Assembly: GCA_902529805.1 (NCBI GenBank)
Contig: CABZXU010000003.1
Location: 1 to 64,000, forward strand
Direction: 5' to 3'
From: an uncultured Marinoscillum sp.
GTDB taxonomy: Bacteria; Bacteroidota; Bacteroidia; Cytophagales; MED-G16
Length of the DNA stretch: 64,000 nt
The notes beneath the pieces were generated by a model. It worked only from the letters and a program-made list of their open reading frames with translations, was not told the DNA's origin and ran no database searches. Below, one piece after another: positions 10,815-20,156 of this stretch (position 1 is the stretch's first letter; each line of letters begins with the position of its first letter). The position numbers were made by a program, and so were the translations under genes.

Positions 10815-12056
10815 GTGAAAAAAAATAATTCTTACTTATTAGGTTTGATTAAATCACAAAAAGATAATTTTAGTCTAGATCAATCTTTTTACACCAGTAA
10901 AAGTATCTATGAAATGGATCTTAAAACTTTTTTTTTTAATCAGTGGGTCTTTGTTGGACATATATCAAGAATAAAAAATAAAGGAGATTATTTTTTATTT
11001 CAAATTGGAGATGAGTCAATTATATTAATTAGAGAAGATGAAAATAAAATTAATGCATTCTATAATGTATGCAGACATAGAGGCTCACACATATGTTTAG
11101 AAGAAGAAGGAAGGGTAAGGAAATTTATATGTCCTTATCATGCATGGAATTATGATTTGTCTGGAAAACTTTTAAAGGCAAGAATGATGGAAAATAATTT
11201 TAAACCAGAAAATTGGAGTTTAAAAAAATGTAACTCTATGGTTTTTGAAGGATTAATTTTTATAAATTTATCAGAAAATGCTTCTGATTTTGAAAATTTC
11301 ATTAATCCAATTAAAGATTTTATTAAACTACATGGATTAGGTAAAGCTAAAATAGCAGCAAGAAAAACATATCCCACCAAAGGAAACTGGAAACTCGCGT
11401 TAGATAATTTTCATGAGTGTTATCATTGTCAACCTTCTCATCCTGAATATTGTCATGTTCATAGCAAAGATTATATTCAAGCATATGGAGCTGGAAACAA
11501 TACAGGACCAGAATCAAAAAAGTTTAATAAAAAGTTAGAAATTTGGAATAAAAAAGTAAAAAAAATGGGTTATTTAACTGGTGAGTATTCAGAAAAAAAA
11601 TTTTCTAATTTTTTTAGAAGCGCAGAAAGAACACCATTTAGTAATGGGAAACTATCCGAAACAAAATCAGGAAAACCTGCTTCTATTTTGATGGGTGATT
11701 TTAATGAATTTGATGGCGGATATACAACTATCGGACCATCACCATTCAATAGTATTATAATGACAAATGATTTTGCAACTTTATTTACATTTATTCCTAA
11801 AAGTCCAACTGAAACAGAAGTTGAATTAATGTGGCTAGTAAACAAAAGAGCTGTTGAAGGAATTGACTATAATATAAATGAAATAACGTGGATGTGGGAT
11901 GAAACAACAAAAGCAGACAAAAGAATAATAGAAAATAATCAAAAAGGTGTTTTATCATCTAAATACGAACCTGGACCTTTATCAAAAATGGAGATCGGTT
12001 TAGATAAACTAAAAAAGTGGTATTTAAAACATCTTGAATTAGAAATAACTAAATAA
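10815..12056 (+). CDS. Rieske non-heme iron oxygenase alpha subunit (ring-hydroxylating / N-demethylating type)
   Basis: Rieske CRHRGSHICLEEEGRVRKFICPYHAWNY and mononuclear iron DNFHECYHCQPSHPEYCHVH motifs. Confidence 0.9.
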   Translation: MKKNNSYLLGLIKSQKDNFSLDQSFYTSKSIYEMDLKTFFFNQWVFVGHISRIKNKGDYFLFQIGDESIILIREDENKINAFYNVCRHRGSHICLEEEGRVRKFICPYHAWNYDLSGKLLKARMMENNFKPENWSLKKCNSMVFEGLIFINLSENASDFENFINPIKDFIKLHGLGKAKIAARKTYPTKGNWKLALDNFHECYHCQPSHPEYCHVHSKDYIQAYGAGNNTGPESKKFNKKLEIWNKKVKKMGYLTGEYSEKKFSNFFRSAERTPFSNGKLSETKSGKPASILMGDFNEFDGGYTTIGPSPFNSIIMTNDFATLFTFIPKSPTETEVELMWLVNKRAVEGIDYNINEITWMWDETTKADKRIIENNQKGVLSSKYEPGPLSKMEIGLDKLKKWYLKHLELEITK

Positions 12057-12077
12057 GACATCTTATTTAGTTATTTC
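12042..12077. terminator. Candidate bidirectional terminator: perfect 17-bp inverted repeat with 2-nt centre across convergent gene ends
   Basis: GAAATAACTAAATAAGA-CA-TCTTATTTAGTTATTTC. Confidence 0.55.
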
Positions 12078-13634
12078 ATTTATCATATTAATAGCATTTG
12101 CTCCATGAAGACCACCACCAGGATGAGTAGATGGGCTACAAATAAAAAGATTTTTGATATGAGTTCTATATTGTGATGAAGAAATTGTTGGTCTCATAAA
12201 TAAAAATTGATCTAGAGTCATTTCACCATGATTGAAACTACCTTCAGTATTATTTAAAGTTGACTCAAAGTCATATGGTGTAGAAATAGAAGAGTCAATT
12301 ATATCATCAGAAAAATTTGTAATATATTTATCTAATATAGAGGTCACATTATTAATAATATCATTTTTTAATTTATCTGACCATTTATTATTTTTTAGTG
12401 CATAGGGTATATATTGAATTGAAGCAGAAAGAACATGATTATTATCTTTTGCTAAAGAGGGATCAATTATACTAGAAATACAAAATTCTATATATGGAGA
12501 TGATGAAAAATTTCCATATTTAACTTCATCATATGCTTTTTCTAAATAATTTATTGAAGGAGAAATAGAAAATACAGTTTGCATCTGATCATCGTTAATA
12601 CCTTTAATTTTTGGCAAACTTTTTAACGCAAAATGTAATCTTGCAGTACTTCCTCTATATTTAATATTATTTAATTGTGTTCTTACATTTGGATATAAAT
12701 TTTCATTTCCTAATAATTTAATACAAGTATTTTCTTGATCTAATCCTGAAATTATATTTTTAGAAAAAAATATTTGGCCATCTGCTAAGGTAACTCCATC
12801 ACAGTTACCATTATTACAATTTATTTTTATAACCTCAGAGTTATTTTTAATTATAACTCCATAATCCTTTGCTTTTTTTGAAAAAACACTTGAAAGTGAA
12901 TTAGTACCTCCTCTAATAAATTTAGCATCTAAAATATTTAGACCCGAATATATATTATGGTGCAAAAAATTAAGAACTGTAGCTGCAGAATATGGGCCTT
13001 GATTCAAATGATGTATTCCACTAGCAGCAAGAGTTCCTCTTAATAATTTAGATTCAAACCATTCATCTAATAACTCCGGCATCATCATTGGTAATGTTCT
13101 CAAAATATCAGCTATACCTCTAGTCCCATGGCTTAAAATTGGATTAAGTAAATTTTTCATAGAAATCGCATCCCTTAAACCCATTTTTTGAATATTAGGT
13201 GGAGTTATTTTATAAAGAGGTTTCAAAAAAGAGGAAATTTTTGATATAAATAAAGTAAAATCATTCCATTTGTCTGCATCAGATTTTGAAATTTTGGAAA
13301 TAGATTCAATAGTTTTTTTATTATTTCTATGAAAAAAAATATGGTTACCATCTAAATCTAAAGAAACCCTATATATATCGTTAATTATCAATTCAATATC
13401 ATCTTTTTGAATATTTAATTCTTTCAAAACTCTTTCATCTAACCATTTTATATAATCATAAACCAAATTACATCTGAAGCCAGGTGAGAATTCAGATGTA
13501 GATGCCATTCCTCCTAATGAATCATTAGATTCGAATAACATTACAGATTTTTTCTTTTTAGCCAAAAGAGCAGCAGCAATTAATGAGTTTAATCCTCCAC
13601 CAATAACAATATAATCATATTTCTTATTTACCAT
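12063..13634 (-). CDS. FAD-dependent oxidoreductase (phytoene desaturase / PYROXD2-like family)
   Basis: YIVIGGGLNSLIAAALLAKKKKSVMLFESNDSLGG dinucleotide-binding; STHPGGGLHGANA C-terminal motif. Confidence 0.85.
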   Translation of the reverse strand: MVNKKYDYIVIGGGLNSLIAAALLAKKKKSVMLFESNDSLGGMASTSEFSPGFRCNLVYDYIKWLDERVLKELNIQKDDIELIINDIYRVSLDLDGNHIFFHRNNKKTIESISKISKSDADKWNDFTLFISKISSFLKPLYKITPPNIQKMGLRDAISMKNLLNPILSHGTRGIADILRTLPMMMPELLDEWFESKLLRGTLAASGIHHLNQGPYSAATVLNFLHHNIYSGLNILDAKFIRGGTNSLSSVFSKKAKDYGVIIKNNSEVIKINCNNGNCDGVTLADGQIFFSKNIISGLDQENTCIKLLGNENLYPNVRTQLNNIKYRGSTARLHFALKSLPKIKGINDDQMQTVFSISPSINYLEKAYDEVKYGNFSSSPYIEFCISSIIDPSLAKDNNHVLSASIQYIPYALKNNKWSDKLKNDIINNVTSILDKYITNFSDDIIDSSISTPYDFESTLNNTEGSFNHGEMTLDQFLFMRPTISSSQYRTHIKNLFICSPSTHPGGGLHGANAINMINEITK

Positions 13635-15208
13635 ATTTTAAGAATTTTTTTTGCAGCCATTTCTCCAGGAGACCCAGTTACTCCTCCACCTGGATGAGTT
13701 CCAGATCCACATTGAAAATAATTCTTTATTGGAGTGGTATAATCTGCCCACTTCACTGCAGGTCTAAATGAAAAAAGTTGTTGTAATGTAAGTTCACCGT
13801 GAAAAATATTTCCTTCAGTTAATCCAAAAGTTTTTTCTAAATCCATTGGTGTTAAAACCTGACGATGCAAAATTAAATCTTTGATATTTGGAGCAAATCT
13901 GGCTAGGGTATTGACCACTGCATCACCAAAAGCTTCTCTTTTAGTATCGTCCCATCCTCCATTAATATTATATGGCGCATATTGAACAAAACAAGACATA
14001 ACATGTTTACCTGGAGGTGCCATTTCAGGGTCAATTACAGAAGGTAAGATAATATCCATATATGGTTCTTTAGAAAAATTTCCATATTTGGCATCATCAT
14101 ATGCTTTTTCAAGGTGATCATAACTTGGACTAATTGAGATGGCTCCCCTTAAATGAGGGCCATTACCTGGTAAAGAAGTAAAATTTGGTAATCCATCTAA
14201 AGCTAAATTTACTTTTCCAGATGATCCTCTGATTCTAAACTTTTTTATATCATTAACAAAATCTTCTGGCAAATCACTTTCATCTAACATTTTCAAAAAA
14301 GTTAGTTTTGGATCTAATCCTGATATTACTATATCTGATTTGTATTCATCGCCATTTTCCAAAGCTACTCCTATGGCACTTCCATTTTTAACTATTACTT
14401 TATTTACGGCTGCTTCTGTTAATATTTTTGTACCAAAATGCATTGCAGAACGAGCTATAGTCATACTTAACTCACCAGTTCCTCCTCTTTGAAAACCCCA
14501 GGCACGAAATGAACCATCTATGTCACCCATATAATGATGTAACATAACATATGCTGAGCCTGGTGATCTAGGACCCATAAATGTACCAATAATTCCACTA
14601 GCTGCCATTGTTGACTTTAAAGGTTCAAATTCAAACCATTCATCAAGAAAGTCTGCGGAACTCATAGTCATAAGTTTACATAAATATTCAAAAGTTTCGT
14701 TATTAAGTCCTTTCACATGATTAAATAAACTTTTTAATGACATCAAATCCTTAAAACTTGGTCTTATAGCATTAGGAGCAATAGTTTCTAAAATTGGCCT
14801 TACCGCCATTCCAACTTGTCCCATCAATGGACCGAATCTCATATAATTCTCAGCATCTTTTTGAGAATGTCTATAAATTTCCTTATAAGTTTGATCATAA
14901 TCTGATGTTCTAAATAAATAATCATTATCAAGTGGAGTAAAAGTGCTTTCAAGAGGTAAAATTTCAAGACCAAAACGAGGTAACATAAGTTCCCTTATTA
15001 CATTAGCTTTCAATAAGCTTACTACATATGAACAAACAGAAAATTTAAAACCAGGAAAAACTTCTTCAGTAACAGCTGCACCACCTAATACGTGTCTTCT
15101 TTCTAATACTAAAACTTTTTTTCCAGCTTTTGATAAATATGCTGCTGCGGTCAATCCGTTATGACCCCCTCCTATAATTATAACATCATATTTATCTATT
15201 TTGGACAT
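13628..15208 (-). CDS. FAD-dependent oxidoreductase (phytoene desaturase / PYROXD2-like family), paralog of the next gene
   Basis: VIIIGGGHNGLTAAAYLSKAGKKVLVLERRHVLGGAA; GSGTHPGGGVTGSPG. Confidence 0.87.
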   Translation of the reverse strand: MSKIDKYDVIIIGGGHNGLTAAAYLSKAGKKVLVLERRHVLGGAAVTEEVFPGFKFSVCSYVVSLLKANVIRELMLPRFGLEILPLESTFTPLDNDYLFRTSDYDQTYKEIYRHSQKDAENYMRFGPLMGQVGMAVRPILETIAPNAIRPSFKDLMSLKSLFNHVKGLNNETFEYLCKLMTMSSADFLDEWFEFEPLKSTMAASGIIGTFMGPRSPGSAYVMLHHYMGDIDGSFRAWGFQRGGTGELSMTIARSAMHFGTKILTEAAVNKVIVKNGSAIGVALENGDEYKSDIVISGLDPKLTFLKMLDESDLPEDFVNDIKKFRIRGSSGKVNLALDGLPNFTSLPGNGPHLRGAISISPSYDHLEKAYDDAKYGNFSKEPYMDIILPSVIDPEMAPPGKHVMSCFVQYAPYNINGGWDDTKREAFGDAVVNTLARFAPNIKDLILHRQVLTPMDLEKTFGLTEGNIFHGELTLQQLFSFRPAVKWADYTTPIKNYFQCGSGTHPGGGVTGSPGEMAAKKILKIW

Positions 15209-16434
15209 GACATTTTTCTATTAGGATTATAAAAAGGTGTTTTTACAATTTTAGCTGGAGTTAAATGTCTAAAATGTTCTACTTTAATTTCAAAATCAAG
15301 AACAGTATCTAAACCAGCATATTTAGAATTAACATGAGCAAGTGCAATATATTTTTTTAGTATAGGTGACCAGCAACCACTAGAAGCATATCCAACTTGA
15401 TTTTTTCTATAATATAAAGGTACACTATCCCTCCAAGCACCATAAGGAAGATCAGGGGGAAGCCCAACATTTTTAAACAATTTCTCAAGATTATCCCACA
15501 AAATCTCAATACCAACAAATCTCCATTCCGATGGATTTTTTTTTTCTAATCTAAGAGCTTCAGACCCAACAAAACTTTCATCATTTAACTTTACTGTCCA
15601 TCCCAAACCCAATTCAAATGGAGAAGATTTTCTATCTTCAATTAATGCAGTTCTAGACGAAATATAATCAACATCCAATAAAATAAGAGAAGCTTCAATT
15701 CTAGATATATCAAGTGCATTTAATCCTACTGGAGTTATTCCATAGTTTTTGCCAAACTTAATTAACATATCCCAAACCTTTATAGAATCATCTGGCTTAA
15801 TCCAAATTTCATAACCTAAATCACCAGTATACCCAGTACGAGAGATTGAAACATTAATATCGTTTAATTTAGTATTCATGATTTCAAAAAACTTTAAACT
15901 ATTGATAGATTTTGAAGAAATAGAATTAATAATATCTCTAGATTTTGGGCCTTGAAGGGCTAGAGCAGCAATTTTATTTGATTCATCGTATATGTTTACA
16001 TCCATACCATAAGAATTTAATTCTAACCATGATAAGTTAGGTTCGGCGCTGGTAAGCCTAAAGTCATTTTCACCCAATCTTTGAATCGTGCCATCATCAA
16101 TTACTTTACCATTTTCATCACACCAGGTTGAATACATTACTTGACCTATTTTACAAATTTTAATATCTCTTGTTACCAATCTATTCAAAAATAAACTTGA
16201 ATCTTTTCCAGCAATTCTGTACTTATAAAGAGGTGAAATATCTAATAGTCCGGCTTTAGTTCTAATTGCAAAGTATTCATTATCATGATTGAGATCATAT
16301 TTGGTAGCAGATAGATATCCACCCCATCTTTTCCATTCCTGAGACGTATTTAATTTACTTGTTCTTTCAAAAAAAGGAGATGTTTTCATCTGCGTATTAG
16401 CAGTAAAATTCATTGAATTTTTAGATTGAAGCAT
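15196..16434 (-). CDS. GcvT/DmdA-like aminomethyltransferase family protein (folate-binding)
   Basis: RTKAGLLDISPLYKYRIAGKDSSLFLNRLVTRDI, SRTGYTGDLGYEIW, GLNALDISRIEASL motifs of the GcvT fold. Confidence 0.85.
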   Translation of the reverse strand: MLQSKNSMNFTANTQMKTSPFFERTSKLNTSQEWKRWGGYLSATKYDLNHDNEYFAIRTKAGLLDISPLYKYRIAGKDSSLFLNRLVTRDIKICKIGQVMYSTWCDENGKVIDDGTIQRLGENDFRLTSAEPNLSWLELNSYGMDVNIYDESNKIAALALQGPKSRDIINSISSKSINSLKFFEIMNTKLNDINVSISRTGYTGDLGYEIWIKPDDSIKVWDMLIKFGKNYGITPVGLNALDISRIEASLILLDVDYISSRTALIEDRKSSPFELGLGWTVKLNDESFVGSEALRLEKKNPSEWRFVGIEILWDNLEKLFKNVGLPPDLPYGAWRDSVPLYYRKNQVGYASSGCWSPILKKYIALAHVNSKYAGLDTVLDFEIKVEHFRHLTPAKIVKTPFYNPNRKMSCPK

Positions 16435-16475
16435 AGAAAGTTTATAATTAATAATAGAAATGTAATTTTATGGAT

Positions 16476-17559
16476 TTAATTTTCTTTTTGCAAAAGATAT
16501 GCTTTAATAAAATCATCAATATCTCCATTTAGAACATTTGAAACATCACTTCTTTCAATATTTGTTCTTATATCTTTAACTAATTTATATGGATGTAAAA
16601 TATAATTTCGAATTTGGGACCCAAAATCAATTTGCAGCTTTGTATTTTCAATTGATTCTCTCGATTTCATTTTTTTTTCTATTTCTAATTGATAAAGTTT
16701 GGATTTCAACATATTCATTGCTTTATCTTTATTTCGTAATTGACTTCTCTCCTGTTGACATTCAATAATTATACCTGATGGATCATGTTTTAATCTTACT
16801 GCAGACTCAATTTTATTTACACTTTGACCACCTGCTCCACTTGATCTAAAAGTCTGCCATTCAATATCAGAAGGATTAACAATTATTTCAATTGTTTCGT
16901 CAACTTCAGGATACACAAAAACTGAAGCAAAAGAAGTATGTCGTCTTCCTCCTGAATCAAATGGAGATATACGAATTAATCTATGAACTCCAATTTCAGA
17001 TTTTAAGTAACCATATGAAAAAGATCCTTCTATACCCAATGTTGCTGATTTTAAACCAGCAGTTTCTCCTTGTTGAATATTAATTTTTTTTACATTAAAC
17101 TTATGAGATTCAGCCCACATCACATACATTCTCATTAAAATTCCAGCCCAATCTTGACTTTCTGTTCCCCCAGCTCCTGGATTAATTTCAATTATTGCAT
17201 TTAACTGGTCTTCTTCTGAAGAGAGCATTTTTTGAAATTCAATGCTTTCTAGTTTTTTTAATAATTTATTAAATTCTTTCTCAATTTCTTCTTTATCAGC
17301 TTCTCCAGTTATATAAAACTCATTTAATGTAACAAGATCATCGTACATATTTTGAATTTCAAAATAAGAATCGGTCCAAATTTTATTTTTATTAATTTTT
17401 TTTAGAACAACTTCAGCATTTTTTTTGTCATTCCAAAAATTTGGTTTTGTAGTAGAAGATTCGTACTCCTTGATAATTTTTAATCTATTATCATAGTCAA
17501 AGATACCTCCTCAAAGCATCAACTCTTACTTTTAAATCTTTTATTTGATCTGAATTCAT
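16476..17559 (-). CDS. prfB: Peptide chain release factor 2, expressed via +1 programmed frameshift (ORF0: 17559..17500, slip at CTT TGA C, main frame from 17498)
   Basis: Minus strand reads ATG AAT TCA ... GCT TTG AGG AGG TAT CTT TGA C; +1 frame gives [29 protein letters not shown]... running in frame into the called ORF (MYDDLV...; GGQSVNK motif). Confidence 0.95.
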
Positions 17560-17561
17560 AT

Positions 17562-18614
17562 CTATAATTTAGTTATCCAATTATGATTATCATCAATAGA
17601 TCCATACTTTATTCCATCAAGTAAGTTCAAAAACTTACTTGAAAGCGAAGAGGAAGTATGATCTGGTAATTCATAATCTTTATTTTGATATCCAATAGTT
17701 TTAATCGGCGCAATTGTAGCTGCAGTTCCAGCACCAAAAGCTTCTTGCAATTTATTATCTTTGATTGAACTAATTATCTCATTAACTGATATTTTTCTTA
17801 CTTCAGTTGCAATATTTAAATCTTCAGCAAGAGCTAAAATACTATTTCTTGTAACACCATCTAAAACTGTATCCCCCAAAGGAGCGGTTAGCAAAGTATT
17901 ATTTATTACAAAAAAAAGATTCATAGTGCCAGACTCTTCAACATAATCATGAGTTTTTCCATCAGTCCAAATTAGCTGATCATAGTTTTCTTTCTGCGCT
18001 AAAAAAGAAGGGTATAGAGCAGCAGCATAATTTGCAGCTGTTTTTGAATACCCTACTCCTCCTTTAATAGCTCTAGTAAATTCTGTTTCAATTTTTACTT
18101 TTACGGGTTCAGAATAATAATTACCTGCAGGACAAGTGAATATATAAAATTTAAAATTTTCAGCTGGTTTAATACCGATAAATGGATCTAAAGCAATCAT
18201 CAAAGGCCTAATATAAAGAGAAGTATTTTTTGTATTTGGAATCCATTTTTTATCTATAATTAATAATTCAGATATTGCTTGAGTAAAATATTTTTCTGGA
18301 AAAGTAGGCATACACATCCTTTCGGCACTTATATTAAATCTTTTAGCATTTTTATCCATCCTAAAAACTGAAATTTTATTTTTTTTATTTTTATAAGCTT
18401 TTAATCCTTCAAAAATTGTTTGACCATAGTGTAAGGTAGTACAAGCTGGAGAAACAGTAATATCGTCAAATGGAATAATTTTAAAGTTTTTCCAAGCACC
18501 CTCTGAAAACTCGGCTTCAAACATATGATCAGAATGGAATTGACCAAATTTAATATTTGAAAAATCAACTTTATTTATATCTGATTTTTTTTTATGTATA
18601 ACATCTATTTTCAT
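17562..18614 (-). CDS. ilvE: Branched-chain amino acid aminotransferase
   Basis: LHYGQTIFEGLKAYK, GVGYSKTAANYAAAL, DGVTRNSIL, AFGAGTAATIAPI motifs. Confidence 0.94.
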   Translation of the reverse strand: MKIDVIHKKKSDINKVDFSNIKFGQFHSDHMFEAEFSEGAWKNFKIIPFDDITVSPACTTLHYGQTIFEGLKAYKNKKNKISVFRMDKNAKRFNISAERMCMPTFPEKYFTQAISELLIIDKKWIPNTKNTSLYIRPLMIALDPFIGIKPAENFKFYIFTCPAGNYYSEPVKVKIETEFTRAIKGGVGYSKTAANYAAALYPSFLAQKENYDQLIWTDGKTHDYVEESGTMNLFFVINNTLLTAPLGDTVLDGVTRNSILALAEDLNIATEVRKISVNEIISSIKDNKLQEAFGAGTAATIAPIKTIGYQNKDYELPDHTSSSLSSKFLNLLDGIKYGSIDDNHNWITKL

Positions 18615-18619
18615 TAAAC

Positions 18620-19309
18620 TTATTTAGGATTTTTTTTGTCCGATTCAATATTTCCATCCATTAACCTAACAATTCTTTTAGAATAAGCAGCAATATCATT
18701 TTCATGAGTAACCATAATTATAGTATTTCCAGAATCATGAAGTTTAGAAAACAAATCCATAATTCCCTCTGAAGTTTTACTATCTAAATTACCAGTTGGT
18801 TCATCTGCCAAAATAATACTAGGATTATTAACTAAAGCCCTAGCTATAGCTACCCTCTGTCTTTGCCCCCCCGATAATTCATTTGGTTTATGAGTAGCTC
18901 TATTTGTTAAATCGACACTTTTTAATGCTTTCATTGCCATAATATCTCTGATATTTTTTTTATAACCAGCATAAACTAAAGGAAGTGCTACATTATCAAG
19001 TGCAGAAGCTCTAGGTAATAAATTAAATGTTTGAAAAACAAAACCTATTTCTTTATTTCTAACATCTGCTAATTCACTTTCTGACATCGAGCTAACATTT
19101 TTACCATTAAGTACATATTTACCACCTGTTGGGGTGTCTAAACATCCAACAATATTCATAAGTGTTGATTTTCCTGAACCAGATGGTCCCATAAATGAAA
19201 CATACTCGTTTTTATTTATAGAAATTGAAATAGACCTTAAAGCTTTAACAACTTGTTTTCCTACCTGAAAATGTCTAGATATTTTAGATACACTAATTAT
19301 ATTTTTCAT
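18620..19309 (-). CDS. ABC transporter ATP-binding protein (MacB/LolD-like)
   Basis: Walker [10 protein letters not shown], signature [15 protein letters not shown], Walker [12 protein letters not shown]. Confidence 0.92.
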   Translation of the reverse strand: MKNIISVSKISRHFQVGKQVVKALRSISISINKNEYVSFMGPSGSGKSTLMNIVGCLDTPTGGKYVLNGKNVSSMSESELADVRNKEIGFVFQTFNLLPRASALDNVALPLVYAGYKKNIRDIMAMKALKSVDLTNRATHKPNELSGGQRQRVAIARALVNNPSIILADEPTGNLDSKTSEGIMDLFSKLHDSGNTIIMVTHENDIAAYSKRIVRLMDGNIESDKKNPK

Positions 19310-19348
19310 CTATTTAAAATAAAATATTTGATATTAAATCTATAAATT

Positions 19349-20149
19349 TTGATCAAATTTAATATTTTTATATCCTTTAAAAGACTTTTAATTGTGGAAA
19401 TATTTTTTGAATTAGAAACCTATATTGCACTTATTACACTCACTTTCCTTGAAATTATATTAGGTGTTGATAATATTATTTTTATTTCTATAGTTTCAAA
19501 TAAAGTAGATAAAGAGTTTAGACAAAGAATTAGAACAATCGGTTTATTTTTAGCAATGATTTTAAGAATAATTATGTTACTTGGATTAACATGGTTTATT
19601 GGGTTAACTGAACCAATATTTGAATCTACTGATGTTTTTAACACAGGGATAAATGTAAGTGTCAGCTGGAAAGATATAATTCTTGCTGCAGGTGGAATAT
19701 TTCTTATTTTAAAAAGCTCAATGGAAATAACACATAAAATTGATAGTAATTTTGATACAAATTCAACAAAATCATTACAAGTGTCATCATTGTATACAGT
19801 TGTTTGGCAAATAGTTGCTATAGATTTTATTTTTTCTGTGGATTCTATTCTAACCGCAATAGGACTTACTGAACAAGTTCTGCTTATGATAATAGCAGTA
19901 GTAATATCAATAATTGTAATGATGGTTTATGCATCAAAAATAAGTAATATTATTGAAAGATACCCTTCATTAGAAATTCTTGCATTATCATTTTTAATCC
20001 TAATTGGATTTAATTTAATTGTAGAAGCAGCTCACTATAGCATACCTAAGGGATATATATATTTTGCACTATTTTTTACATTAGGTGTGGAGTATATCAA
20101 CATTATTTTTAGGAATGTAAGTAAGAAAAAAATAAAAATTAAGGATTAG
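19349..20149 (+). CDS. TerC family integral membrane protein (true start probably internal)
   Basis: TLTFLEIILGVDNIIFISI and AIDFIFSVDSILTAIGL motifs typical of TerC. Confidence 0.88.
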   Translation: MIKFNIFISFKRLLIVEIFFELETYIALITLTFLEIILGVDNIIFISIVSNKVDKEFRQRIRTIGLFLAMILRIIMLLGLTWFIGLTEPIFESTDVFNTGINVSVSWKDIILAAGGIFLILKSSMEITHKIDSNFDTNSTKSLQVSSLYTVVWQIVAIDFIFSVDSILTAIGLTEQVLLMIIAVVISIIVMMVYASKISNIIERYPSLEILALSFLILIGFNLIVEAAHYSIPKGYIYFALFFTLGVEYINIIFRNVSKKKIKIKD

Positions 20150-20156
20150 AATTATA

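Noticed and set aside
17497-17499. In-frame TGA near the 5' end of prfB as a pseudogene/sequencing error
   Set aside because: Matches the canonical RF2 programmed frameshift site exactly and the frames join correctly
18620-19309. Orphan ABC ATPase as part of a new export system
   Set aside because: No permease gene adjacent and the sequence is an ordinary MacB/LolD-like ATPase; partner likely elsewhere in the genome
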